Of a DNA stretch of 40,050 nucleotides, positions 23,277 through 35,595 are shown in pieces. This stretch comes from Saccoglossus kowalevskii (taxonomy: Eukaryota > Hemichordata > Enteropneusta > Harrimaniidae): assembly GCF_000003605.2 (NCBI RefSeq), contig NW_003138326.1, forward strand, positions 183,619 through 223,668, written 5' to 3'. The notes under the pieces were generated by a model. That model worked only from the letters and a program-made list of their open reading frames with translations. It had not been told where the DNA came from and ran no database searches. Position 1 is the first letter of the stretch. Each line of letters starts with the position of its first letter. The translations under genes and the position numbers were made by a program.

Positions 23277-23302
23277 CGGTAGGTAGTAGGTAGTAGGTAG
23301 TA
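23277..23302. repeat. GGTAGTA heptamer microsatellite
   Basis: Between three and four tandem copies of a 7 bp unit (GGTAGTA) directly after an ACCGGTA word. Confidence 0.9.
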
Positions 23303-26300
23303 TGTTCTTTGTGCTTCTGTGGCTTTGGTGGAGGACAGCAGATTGATTTTCAAGTAATTGTCTAATAGTGGTGACAGTACGTGTAGCTTTAATAGTGCCA
23401 GGGGACTTTGCATTCTCTAGTCTTCATAGCTCTATGCACTCTTATGGGAATGGGTTTTAGTACCCAGTATTGTGGTTTATTATTTTGTTGCCTGCTGTAT
23501 AAATAGAATATCGAGCCAGCTGAGAACAATGAGTAGGTCATCAACATCTGTAGCCCCATTAACAATGCATACCAATTTGTTTGTTATAAATCTAGAGCAC
23601 AATGTTGTTATTTGCCACATCTGTTGAAATAAACTTATCGCATCAGTAGTTTTAATGAGATCCGAAAAAAAAAATTGTTTTTTTTTTTTTAACTTTTTTT
23701 TTTTGTCTTATGTCTTTTTATTTATGGAGTCACTGATAGAAATGAGTGGAGTCAAAGTCATGACCAATAATGGTTTAATTGTTGTTTGAGGAATGTATTT
23801 ATTCTTAAGTTAATCAGGACATTGTCCTTTCTAGCAGGTTACTGTCCTTGTCCTTTATTTGGGGAACACATAGCAGGCTGTTCAGATGCTTTCTACCATG
23901 AAATATATTATTGTAGTGGTTTAAAGCTTTCTAGATTTTCATGGTATCCCGTTAAGCCTGAACTCAATTATGTGAGGACATGTTTGCTTGTTGATGACTT
24001 TTTTTTTATTGATTTTTTTAAAATCAAATTTATTTTTCAAACTGACTTGTGTTGTGGCTATTCAGTTTTTAGTAATTCCCTGTATTAAAGGGATAGCCTT
24101 GTTGGGCGTTGTTTGATTTTAAGGTGGATGTACATATTTCATTCAATGTTAGTTAGATTAAGGTTTCAACATGTAGGTTGCAACCTAGTAATACATATAT
24201 ATGTAGTGTTAATGTACAAATGTATTTGCTCTCTTTGTAGCATGCATATCCACTTGTGTAAATGACAAAATAAGTTAATTTAATGATGAAGCACACGATA
24301 AATGTATTTCTGTTAATAGAACAAAGGCAGTAAATGTTTCATGAAAGTTTATTCTTATGAAATGATCAAATGAAATTATTAATCAGAAATCCATATTACA
24401 TAAAAGTGTGAGTAGGGATGTAATATACTTTGTCAAACTATTGATCAATTCTAATTTGCACTCTAAGTAGCAGTGTTTCAGAGGTGTTTCTATAATCTAA
24501 CTATTAAAGTAATATTTTAATGATTCAGTATACAACAAATGCCAGCTTTGGTTTATATGCATTTGATAAAGCAAATATATAATAAAGATATAATAAAGTA
24601 GTTTGTATCAATGAAATCAGTAGAAACAATTCATATTTAAGCTGAATAGTCAACTCAAAAATTAGCAGTGAAAAATACTTAAAGTAAAAGTAAAATCAAT
24701 TCATTCTTGCCAAAAACTTGCTTTATTTTTAACTTGTTTTAACTGTAATTAATTTTCACTAAAATCTGTAATTTGGGTGTGTGTAAGGTAATTTTTATTT
24801 TAAAAATAAGGAAAAGTATTTAGCTGGATTTTGCTCCAGAATAAGTGAATGTAAATGTACCCACATGTATACTAATTTGTACCACTTATTAATTATGCAA
24901 AATAATATGCAAATATGGGAAATGAATGTACAACACATCAATATTTGCAAATATCAGCTCAGTTGTATTCTAATTTGTTTAAACTGAATAACGTTTGGAA
25001 TATTTACAATAGATAGATAAATGAGCTGACATAAAGTGACTTTTGAATCAATACACATTACATAGCAAACATGTTGATCAAGCCTTTGCTGTACATGTAT
25101 AGGTTACATATAATGTATTAGAAAGCACCATTAATGTTGCTAACTGTGTAGTATTTCCCATTAATAAACTTTCAAACATACATAAATTTGATAGAATGTT
25201 ATGGGCTTGGTGTTCATGTATTCAGAGTATGTAAAACCATTTTGCATGATCTGCTGGTAAAATCATACAACATTCATATATTGATTAGTTTAATGCTGCT
25301 GTATTGAATCTACTAATGCAGTTTTTTCGTATCAAGTCTGTCAGCTGAGATATCAAGCACTGGAACTGAACTGTATGACTACTCAGTCATCTGGTAAACT
25401 CAGTCTAGCATTCAGAACTGTTGTGTGGAAAGGAGATTGCAGTAGGCAGAGGTCATGGAGTGTTAACACATAGCTTTCTTCAGACCTGAAATTGGCAATT
25501 TATAAAATTGCTGGGGGCATGGAGAACTATCTAGTTATTTCTTTCTGTGAACACTCCTTGTTTTAGACATATGCTTTGTTGATTAAATTTTGTGGTTTTC
25601 CATTTCAAATGTCAAAATTCTGCCCCTTTCCTTTTCTACTTTTGTTGTTAATGATTCCCCAGGAAATTTTGGAAAGTCTTTCAAATCGCAAGTGTTATCA
25701 TTGGAGATTGTAGTTACAGTTAAAACCTAAACTATATTTCACCTAAATGTCAAATTCGGTGTATATCATGACTGTTCATTCACTCTCTTTCAAACATACA
25801 TGTAGTTGCACTTTTGTACATAACATATGTGGTTTAAATATATAATTTAACGATATTTTCATTTCGGTTGAGTAATGCCTCCAGAGTTATGTTTGATCTT
25901 AAGCCATAGGCTTAGGAGAAATTAATGTGCAATTACCCCTATTTGAACGCCAAAGTTCATCAACATGAACATAAACCTGCATATTTTTTTTACAAAAATT
26001 GATCAGAAAATGTAGGCAGTGACAAATTTGGTCTAAAATTATAGGAAAGTATAAATATGCAAAACGATATGTACCATGCTGTTGCTTATGAGATACTATG
26101 ATATTTTCTCCTTTTCAATAAATGTTGGCTGTCGATTCATTGTTAAATATCAGTACATAGCATATATAAAGAAAAAAACAACGAAAATACTAATTATTAA
26201 AGTGTGAAAATTGTTTTTTTTTTTAAAAAAACAACTGTAATGGCCTAAATTGTAGCTTATTGTGTACACTGTAGAATACTTATTTTGGCTAGAATTAATT

Positions 26301-27603
26301 TTTGCTGAAAAGACATTTTGGTTGTTTTTCATAAATGTTCTTTTACCTGATTTTTGATGAGTCAAATATAAAATTTAGGAAAAAATGTATTTTCACTTCA
26401 GCAAAAATAAGCGAAAATAAATTCTGAGTGAAAATAATAAGTTTTTAATAATAATTTTTTTCACAGGCAGTATTCAGATTAAAATTGCCTTCTTTCTAAT
26501 TGAGTTTAAGGGTTTAGACTGAAACTCGTCTTTTTAATGAATAACAGTACATGTACCTATTCTATAAAACATAGCATGATTCATTAATTCACTATCTAAA
26601 TGTCAATTGAGTGAGGTCTGGGTACAGACTCATATAAGTACATCAAGGGTTGCTTTTACATAATGCAACAAAGAAACCTTAGATAATTGTCTGCAAAGCT
26701 GCCTTTTCATAAGAGTATTATCAAACAGTCTTGCCTATACTCTTCATGTTAGTTCTAATGTAATAATATTAGTATTTTTACATGAGATTTGCACGGAACT
26801 TTTGGCAGTTGAATAGTAACATTAATCACTGCATATTTGTAATATTGTAAAAACATTAGGCCATTGATCACTTGGTTCAAGGCTATATATTGTGCAGTGT
26901 CTCACAAATATAAAGGCAAACATTTGTAAAATAAACACTTGCATAATCATGTCCAAGTAGGTTGAGCCCAGTTTTTCCAGTTTGAATATCAAACATTAAG
27001 GTTAATATTTTCCCATTAAAATTGCTTGTTCAGTATATATAGGGGAAGGTACTAAAGTTTGTTCTTGGTTTTGGTCATATCATATTTGCTTTATTGACAT
27101 AAATGACAAAGGTATGTTTATACTTGTCATACTAATTTATAATCCAGTATAGAATAAATGCAATTGTTCATTTACATACACTTCTATTAGAGATAAAGTT
27201 CTAATAGAGCAATTAGTATGAGAGTCATTTTTACTACTAATCACTGTATGAATGTTTAGACCACTTATAACATTTCTAGCATTATTACATTTGTTTTTGT
27301 TTTCTATTTGTTATGCAATGAATATGTTTTTGAGTAGATATTGGAGTTGCATGTCTAATAAAGGAATATGGTAATTGTATGTATTTTACTGACTGCAATA
27401 TGTTTTATAATTTCTCAGAAAATGAATGTTATAGATATTAGATTCCTTAATTGAAGTACTTTTATGGGGGGGTAGTATTAAAACCTCAGTAGTAATTGTT
27501 TGTTTGTGGTTGAGAAGCAGACTTATTCAGCTAGCAGAAAGGCAGAACAGCCAGTTTAAAAATACTAGTCTGTAGCATTGGCCCCTTCTAATGCATTAGT
27601 GGT

Positions 27604-28232
27604 GTTCACGTTAGAGATCTCGGCATGTGCCAAGACTTGGACCGAGTCGACATGTGTCTAAACTTGTGTGTGACGGTCGGGACCGAGTCCGCACGCGCCG
27701 AAAAAAACTTGATCTCAGTCTCTATACATGCTTGAAACCGAAACTCAGCACATGCCGAGATTTGCTGCCTGACCACTTGGCATGAGCCGAACTCATGCCC
27801 TTGATGGTAAACATACTAGTATATATGGTCGGATGCTGTAGTAATGAATGAATGAATGAATGAATGAATGAATGAAATGAATGCAAATCGTCGTCCAGCG
27901 ATGCATATTTATGTACTGCTGCAATGCTACATTGATGTGAAAAAATAATTATTTTTCGAATCGTCTTTGCCGTTCATGTGCACGATGACTCGTAATAAAT
28001 ACCATAACAACAAATGTATATAATTTCAATATAGCAATTATTATTATCATCGTCTGCGAATCGTTTTTCATGTTTGGGTGAAATAACAGATCGGCGAATG
28101 AGGGCGTGATTTCGGCACAAGCCGAGTCGGTCCTAAGTGGATCCTGAATAACGTGAATGTAACTGCTGTAATCCCTCTGCAAACACAAAGGATTAAACAT
28201 TTCGGCACGTGCCGAGTTCCCGTAACGTGAAC
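27604..28232. mobile_element. Non-autonomous DNA transposon with GTTCACGTTA termini, 629 bp
   Basis: The left end, GTTCACGTTAGAGATCTCGG followed by CATGTGCC, is the inverted counterpart of the right end, GGCACGTGCCGAG followed by TTCCCGTAACGTGAAC. With a few mismatches and a 1 bp indel the inverted repeat is about 28-30 bp. CGGCAC/GTGCCG motifs recur inside (27690s, 27750s, 28110s), suggesting nested subterminal repeats. The element is CpG-rich within a CpG-poor intron, so it is a recent or foreign insertion. It holds a GAAT microsatellite at 27844-27884. I see no clear target duplication and no transposase; the 108-codon frame at 27949-28275 spans the right end and looks spurious. Confidence 0.7.
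27844..27884. repeat. GAAT tetramer microsatellite
   Basis: About eight to nine tandem GAAT/TGAA units with one interruption (GAAATGAA), inside the 27604-28232 element. Confidence 0.95.
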
Positions 28233-29620
28233 GTAGTAATTGTATGTACCATATACATGTACATGTACACAACATTGCACTATAACAAAAAGCCCCAATA
28301 AAATTAAAATATAAAAAAAAAATTGTTTTCCCATTTTGCTTCTAGCTAGTGCAGTGTATTAAAATCTGTTATTGACTAGAATTCTAGTAATAACATGTTT
28401 TATTATATATTTCCCCATTGGAATGAAAGAATTTGTGTTTTACAAAAAATTGCAACAGTAATCCTTATAGAGTTGTGTTTCCATGTGATGGCTTCATTTC
28501 AAATCTCATGCCTCAGAGACTTAATACAAAGGCCTGATATTTATTAATATTGCCTGTGAAAATTTAACATGCAGTGACATAAAAGATGAATTTTCCTAGA
28601 AAAAAAATGGAGCTGAGCATTTCATCCACCTGACTGCATATATATTTACTGGAAAGCTGTATTGAAAAGCCTCTAAAAATCAATTTAACACACTCTATCC
28701 TACATGCATATGACTCTAAGAAATTGTAACTGTGAGAAGACAGATTCAGGATGGCGGAAAATACATGTAATGAACCCATATGCAGATAAATGATTGAAAT
28801 AGCTGGCCCTGATTTACTGCAAGGCAGAGATAATAGATAGCCTACTTGGATATATATATACAATTCACATAATTTCTGATTTATACATATTTTACATATC
28901 ACATTTGTTAACAGCATGTTGGTATACTGTTTTATTCTACAATGTACTATAACAGTATTGGTTATGGCAACTTAATCACAAATTACTGCTTCTTAAAAAC
29001 CAATGCAAAAAAAAAAAAAAAATGGATACAGTAATTGCTATATAGTACCGTCACTCCAATAATTGACCTCGGCTTGTTGCTATGGTAATTTGCTGACATC
29101 AGTTAAATTAACTGGAAAATTGCAGGGCTGAGGTTCAGTGTATGTACATTGTACACCGGTTTTGAAATAATTTGCAAAGTGGCAGGTTTTAGCAAACTGT
29201 ACACATTTTCTTTGTTGACTTCTTGCCAGATACATATTCTGCCTGAAAAGATCAAGTAATTTCCAGTTGCTTGTATAATGAGGCGATTGTATGTCTTGTA
29301 AATGAATAATTTATGAACCAAGCAGAGAATTATTTATGCTCTGGTTGGAGGTTTGAGAATAACATGTATTTTTTTCATGATCAGATCACATGATCGACTG
29401 TGAGGCCTTTTTATCTCTTTTTCACTGAAGATTTAATTTGCATCTAATTAATCTGTTTAGAAACACATCTGGTAAATTGTTCAATGACTCTAATGCTCTA
29501 CTGATGTTTCAAGCCATTCTCGGTTTTCTCATTTTGTCTTTTGCTAATTCATTTATCATTATTTGTCATCTACATGTAGGAAGAGAACTATAATATTATT
29601 ATATTAAACCAGTGTAATTA

Positions 29621-30378
29621 GTCCCCGTTCGGACGAAGTTCGAAAACGGGGACTTATAATAAATGGTCTCCGTCCGTCCGTGCGTCTGTGCGTCCGTCCG
29701 TCCGTCCGGAGTCATATCTTTCATGTGCCTAGTACCTTATGTGGGACATATGCACATGCAGTGGTTTAGCGATTCACTTCAAAATAGCCGACTGGCAGCC
29801 ATCTTGTTTTTTGAAAATGTTGTATTTTGGACATGCTTTGTCAGTTGTCATTCAAACTTGGTACATAGATTATACATGTTAGGATACATGTTCATGACGA
29901 TTTATTTCTCAATTGGATCAAAGATGGTCGACTGGCAGGCATCTTGTTTTTGTTTTTTTATGCAGTGTCTTGGACGTGCTCTGTCAGTTTTCATTCAAAT
30001 TTGGCACATACATGTACTTTATACATGTTAGGATGCATGTCCATGACAATTTGTTTCAAAATCTGGTCAAGGATGGTCGATTGACAGCCATCTGACTTTT
30101 TGGTCTTACTACTATATTTCCACAATTTATGTACCATTTACATTCGTATTTGGCACACACATCATCCATATCAGTGCGTTTCATAATCAGATCAAAGATA
30201 GTCGAATAACGGCTGTTTTTTTAATTTTGGCCATATTACTACTACATTGTACATGGAACACGTGTTCCAATCTGTTGTATACGCCACTTGAAACTCAAGT
30301 TTCAAGGACACGCTCGCGACAACCCCTCTGCTTTAATATGACGAGCACAAGGAGAACTTTCAAAAATTTTACGGGGAC
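29621..30378. mobile_element. GTCCCCGT...ACGGGGAC-bounded repeat element with internal tandem units
   Basis: Starts GTCCCCGTTCGGACGAAGTT and ends TTTTACGGGGAC, an 8-9 bp inverted pair. The left end is itself a hairpin (GTCCCCGTT ... AACGGGGAC, 29621-29652). A run of CCGTCCGT follows (29671-29707). Then come about four degenerate units of about 130 bases: each has ATTCAAACTTGGTACATA-like sequence, a block like ACATGTTAGGATACATGTTC, and AAGATGGTCGACTGGCAGGC ending in ATCTTG. The plus-strand open frames of 122 and 60 codons (29663, 29913) are produced by these repeats. There is no clear target duplication. Similar internal units recur outside the element at 31225-31265 and 36464-36880. Confidence 0.7.
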
Positions 30379-32072
30379 TGTCATTTTCAATGACTTGTTA
30401 AAAAATATCTTGTTTTAGTTCATGCAAAGAATGGTTTAATGCACTGTTATCCATGTGTTATGGTTATTCCCCAGAATATGAATAATAAATATTGATACTA
30501 AATCAGTATCTTTCGAAAATTGGCTTTGATTCTAGGAATACAAACTACACTTATGGACAATGTGATAAATATAGACAGTTTGTTAATGGGGAGGTGAAAG
30601 TGACTTTACTGTAGTACAGTAAGCGAATGATAATAGATAATACATTTTTGTTTGCACTAATTTACTCAAGCGAGCATCAATTCGCAGTCTGTGCTTTGTA
30701 GTGGCGTTTATGATGCTGTTCATCAATTTGTTTATTATGATGTCATCAAATCTATGCAAGCCTCTGCAAAGAAATAAAATATGGAAATAAACATAACTTC
30801 AACAGCAGCATGTTAGAAGTTACGAAAATAATGCTGATATAATAATAATAACCCCTGCCAAATTCTTGAATGCTACTGTGTACTTTCCTTCCCATATATG
30901 TTGTGAATTGTGCTATACATGTATCTGGTACTATACTCTCCCTCAGCGGGGAATTAATGCTTAAATATCACTGGACCTGTTACTATATCTGTCACAAAAG
31001 GTTTTGTGAAAACACACTGCACACAAATTTAAAGGATGAACAAACTGAACATGATCAACCCAGCTCATAGTCATCCTGTTACACAGTCAAACAGTATGGC
31101 CTGATAGTCCAGTAAAACTATCTGTATCCGATTAGTAAATTTCCATGTAGGAAAGTAAATTCTTTCACACAAAAAGGACAATTACTAAAAATATACAGGG
31201 AATATGTAATTTACAATGTTTTGTAGTGTGATTAGGTCAAAATAGCGGATTGACGGTTATTTTTTGACATAAAAATGATATAAACTAATGTCTATTGATA
31301 TAATGTGTCCAGTACTGTTAATCAGATATGACTTTGTTGATTGATTTTAGTCAAATTGATAATAATAATACATATTGGGTTGCATATGAGATTTTTATCT
31401 GGGATAAGTCAAATTTGCAATGTAGACTATTAAAATTATTTGACATATTATTTGTTTTTTCGCCATTCGTCATGTGGCAGGTAAAATAAATTACATGTAA
31501 AAGGGAAATTGATATTCTGTGTGTATTAGTTTGATGTCTCCTTTTGATGTTGGTTTGACCCAACTAGTTCCAATCAGATAACTAGTAATTACGTTGCTGT
31601 TTTGGTGTATTTAACAATATGGCAGTGCCAGTAAAGCATAAACTTGCACAAATTCACCAAAAAAAATGTGTATGTTCCATTTGAGGTACTTGTAGTTACT
31701 GATGATGATCACCATTCTGGATATTCCAGTTTCTACATGATTATCCCATGGTACAGTTAACTGTTAAAAGTCCAATCAACCATACAGATTCTTGAACAAA
31801 CAGATTACAGTATGTGCTAATTGGCTTGCTAATGAACATTGACAGATTCCCCTTGGCTTTATATCAAAGTTATCAATTGGGCACATTGTTTGTCACATGC
31901 GTAGGTGATGAGTGATACATGTAGCTCTAGAGCAGTATACATTCACTCTGCTCAAATCTAATCTTGAAACTGAAAGCCTGCAATTCATTTCAGATTGGTT
32001 ACACTTGGAGTGACAGCTTTACTCCTGTTTGCGAAGCACACAATCACACAGTCTTTAGGCTTCACCGCTTGT

Positions 32073-32074
32073 CT

Positions 32075-32108
<34 letters not shown>
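32073..32108. repeat. GT microsatellite
   Basis: About 14 uninterrupted GT units with imperfect CTGTGT repeats before them; this produces the Val-Cys run in an overlapping open frame. Confidence 0.95.
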
Positions 32109-32112
<4 letters not shown>

Positions 32113-32184
32113 CTGTTCCACTCATCAGATTTCAATGTTCTGGGATGTGCAGGCCTGATTAATTTTGGGGGTAAAATCTCTGCA

Positions 32185-32605
32185 TGCTAATTACCAAATT
32201 TGCATCAGCTGTTTCAATATGAATCAGATTTTAATAATTAGCAAATTTTAACTTTCCCGGTGGTATCTCAAGAATGTTCAGCTTTCAGTGAAAGTTTGTG
32301 CATAGGTGGTCTGGGCTACTACACAGACATGATAAATACTAGTAAGCCAATTTTTAGCTGCTCCACAGATTTCAATGAAACTTGGTATATGAATGCTGGG
32401 GGATAATTTACATTACATTGGTTGTAATCCAAGCATATTAATTATCTTATTTACATGAATTAGCCAATATTTAGTTGCTCCACGGATATCTCAGGAACCA
32501 CTCAATTTGCTACATATTGGTTATCTGGGATAATCAACAGACCTCCTTAGTCTGAGATGGAAAACTGCATTTATTAATTACCTAATTTGCATAATAATGA
32601 GATAA
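32185..32605. repeat. Degenerate tandem repeat, about 125-130 bp unit
   Basis: About three diverged copies carrying the same order of blocks: ATTACCAAATTTGCAT or TTAGCCAATATTTAG, GCTCCACAGAT or GTGGTATCTCAAGAA, CAATGAAACTTGGTATAT, and a TTATCTGGGATAAT or GGGGGATAATTT segment. The ACTTGGTA block resembles that of the repeat in 29621-30378, suggesting a related family. Confidence 0.55.
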
Positions 32606-33213
32606 AAATGTCTGCACTTACAATAAAAAAATCTCTGCTTTCATCTTAAATTTACATTGTCCAATTAGGTCTAAATAGGTGGTTTCACATTGGAAAATAA
32701 GGCGTGATACAATGTACATAAGGCAACTTTTGTTGACAACAGTATTTGACCTGTGTTTGACCATTGCAGGCTTGTTGTGAACAATTGATTGATTGAAATA
32801 GAGACATGCTCTTTTTCTTGCAAAGTGATACAGTTGTTGGTTGACAGTGACCAACCAATAAATAGCCTGATGTCATGTGACCGTAGAAAGCAGACTACAA
32901 ATCAGCCCCCAGTAACAATGAAATTATGACACAACATGTAAAGTCTGTCGTGCTATTCTATATAGGTATTGTGGATTGATGAATGATTCACCTATAATAT
33001 AATTAATGAACTAGAGTATATTTGATTGAAAAAATAATGTTATATTTCTATTTGGACTTAAATTTCAATGAAGTTGTAAGGATGATAGTTAATAGGCGGA
33101 TGTATAATATTATGATGGTATGTTTAAAATACCCTGTATTAAGTAATAGAATAATTGCTATACTCACTGCACTGAGCCATAGCAACCTATCTTCTTCTGT
33201 CATTTTGAATCAA

Positions 33214-33287
33214 GTTAACAACAAATGTTGCATTCTGTCACATAATGCAATTTTTGTTACCAATACACTGCAACATTTGTTGTCAAC
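33214..33287. repeat. 19 bp inverted repeat with 36 bp loop
   Basis: GTTAACAACAAATGTTGCA (33214-33232) pairs with TGCAACATTTGTTGTCAAC (33269-33287) with a single mismatch. This is a stable hairpin in either strand. It could be a small foldback element or a structured RNA precursor; nothing else distinguishes the two. Confidence 0.75.
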
Positions 33288-33305
33288 GAACACAAAGCTA
33301 AATAT

Positions 33306-33373
33306 TTAGGCCAGCCTAAATAAGTCGTGCCTGGGAAGGCCCTATTTTTAATCCCCAAGTTAGGCCGGCCTAA
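33306..33373. repeat. Pair of TTAGGCC(A/G)GCCTAA palindromes
   Basis: TTAGGCCAGCCTAA (33306-33319) and the perfect palindrome TTAGGCCGGCCTAA (33360-33373) flank a 40-base segment. They lie 19 bases after the 33214-33287 hairpin. The pair may be the termini of a very short element, or a duplicated binding palindrome. Confidence 0.6.
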
Positions 33374-35505
33374 CAGTATGAACAAGTGCCAGAGTATGTG
33401 ATCGCCACTGTTCTTGACTAAATATGCAAATTAGGTTTGTGGCCTATGTTTCGCAGTCTCAATTTGCATAAACTGAGGGTTTGTGATTTAATCCATCTCT
33501 TGTGACTAGCTCTTGTCCAATCAGCTCATCCTACATGTATTAGAATGTGAAAGATGACAATTCCAAAGATCACAGCCCGTTTAGAAGATATTGATATAGT
33601 GAGCGCAAGTGAAAAGTTGATACTTCTGTCAGTGAATTTTAACAATCATAGTGGCTGAAAGGGAAAGACATTTTTTCCCCCATGTCCTTAAAACTCTGTG
33701 TCACCGATTATTGTCTTGTTCTAGTGTCCAGATAAGTCAAGCCACTGTAGCTGAGTTCCCGTTCAAAAGTTCAAAGCAAACCATATCCCAAATTCAACTG
33801 ATCGTTTGTGCCCACTCTTTTCCCGCCATCTAGATTCAAATTAGACAATTTAAGACACAATTTCGATGATGCAAACCAAATCTTTGTCGAGATTTGCTGC
33901 TCAAATGCAGAAAAATTTTGAGGGAAACACCAATTTGGAGTTTATAAATCTGCATTCCAAAAAAAAGAGGGAGCTTAAAGCCCACCTAAATAATGCGTTT
34001 TGACTGTGTGAAAACGAATCATATTTTAATCTTGTTTATTCAACAAACAAAAAATTTGGGCAGGCCATACGCATGTTAAAAGTAAATCAGGCTAATTTGG
34101 TACACCTTTACACATTAATGAAAGTTGATCTTATTTTGCACAATTTAACTTTTATCTCTAATGCACGTCTATTACATTCAAACTTGGTGCCCCTAAATGT
34201 TTACTACATAGTTTGAATGAGATCAAGGCATTTTCAAAATGTTTTGCCTTGAAAATGAGTACCTTCACAATACTGAAATTCAAGCCCTGTTTTGGCATAT
34301 ATAAACCTACATAATCATCAACAACTAAATGTAACTTTCTTGTTTCATTGTATTGAAAAGATGTACATTGTCTGTCATTTTGAAAATGGATATATTTTTG
34401 ACAGTGCTTGGTACTGACGACAAAGACGGTTGTCAATGATCGCGCCAATTGAAAATACATTTACAGGGAAAATAAATATTTACCCAGGGAAAAATGTTGC
34501 ACACATCAAGAAATAGTAGGAATAATCCCAAGAAAATAGATTAGATATTATTTTAAATATATCCTTGAGTTGTTAGGTTATAGAGACACTGTTACCTGTG
34601 TTTACTGCTGCATTTGTTGAGACAACTAGTTTTTTGAGAGCTAGAAGACAGATGCGCACTTCCTGACAAAAATTTACAAAAAAGCAAGCAAAGTGCTAGG
34701 CTTGATCACCATAGATCATGTCTGTTGACAACTACAACAGTTTGGTATACATGTATTTATGTATATTTACTTGACAGCCACATTGCATTGGAATGAATGC
34801 TTGATGTAGGTAAAGACCACAGTCTCTCTAAGATCAACCAAAGAACAGAACAATAGAGCAGTGTACGTGCATCATGTGACCCTTTTGAGCTTAAAAAGAA
34901 ATCAGTAGAAAAATGGATATTCACCTTTGTTTGCCAAGTTGGTCTTATGGTCTACAAACTGTATAAATTTAACATTAGACCAGAATCACTTTTATAATTT
35001 ATGATCACAGTAAATATTTGTTGTGTGTAGGTAATCTAGGCTACTGATACTGTAACTACAATTAATGTATGTGGAGTTTTTAATAGTATATTACGTTCTT
35101 TTGAAGTCAAAACCTTCTCAAAGTTGATTAAGATTTACATAAGCTTCACTGTGCTGCAAACCGATTGCAAAGGGTTGATGAGTATTATGACACATTTGAC
35201 AGTCAAAGTAAATTCTTCTTTAGAATGTAGCGTTTAACATTACTTGTAAGGCATTTTGCTACTGGTAATACATTATGCTCAAGTACACATTTTACTTGTA
35301 CGCAACACAAGAAATGAATTTTCTACTTGTATACCATGATTTCAATAGGTATTCAAAAAAATGCTTGACTGGACTGCTTTGATGTTATCAACATCAGTGA
35401 GATACCATTGTGTCTTCATGCTATGGATGTCCAACAAAGGTTCAAATCAAGCATGAATTTTAAATTGACCTATAACAGTCATCTTACTTCTCCCCTTCTT
35501 TTCAG

Positions 35506-35595
35506 GATGCTTTGTTGGAACTTTGTGCTGTGTTGGATTGGGAATCTCTTAATGAAGTCATACAAAATGTCTTGAAAGACTGCCTTCCCAATGTG
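35506..35595 (+). CDS. PDE2A: PDE2A-like, common exon 3 (start of the N-terminal regulatory region)
   Basis: A 90-base, phase 0 to phase 0 exon between acceptor CCCCTTCTTTTCAG and donor GTG|GTGAGT. It encodes 30 residues, beginning DALLELCAVLDWESL and ending VLKDCLPNV. From memory, mammalian PDE2A at the same place reads DALLSLGSVIDISGL ... LSAVLPRV: the pattern DALL-L--V-D---L ... L---LP-V is preserved with no gap, just before the GAF-A domain. PDE2 hydrolyses cAMP and cGMP and is activated when cGMP binds its GAF-B domain; the GAF and catalytic domains are not in this window. This exon is the anchor for naming the gene. The next exon (mammalian ETVYTYLLD region) was not found before the right edge, so the following intron exceeds 4.4 kb. 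Confidence 0.88.

Larger units (their letters stand above)
15717..35505 (+). other. 19.8 kb intron of the PDE2A-like gene
   Basis: Starts GTGAGTATCTTCC and ends with a long pyrimidine tract, CTTCTCCCCTTCTTTTCAG. After about 16.1-16.6 kb it is CpG-poor and strongly AT-rich. It holds the repeats and transposons listed separately, plus A/T homopolymer hairpins near 23664-23704 and 26212-26233. I found no convincing extra exon on either strand. The longest open frames inside (98-122 codons at 16721, 21549, 28564, 29663 and 27949) show no family features, and the last two lie in repeat elements. Confidence 0.8.

Noticed and set aside
27949-28334. Minus-strand frames of 108 and 88 codons.
   Set aside because: They overlap each other and the right end of the 27604-28232 transposon; no protein-family feature.
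29076-29089. GTTGCTATGGTAAT, an RFX X-box-like site; a similar GTTGCTATGGTAT at 14378-14390.
   Set aside because: Two short matches in 40 kb are expected by chance, and nothing links them to a ciliary gene.
29663-30095. Plus-strand open frames of 122 and 60 codons.
   Set aside because: They are read-through of the CCGTCCGT run and tandem units of the 29621-30378 element.
31885-31915. GTCACATGCGTAGGTGATGAG, resembling the end of the TTAA-MITE family.
   Set aside because: Only about 20 bases match and no partner end or TTAA is visible.
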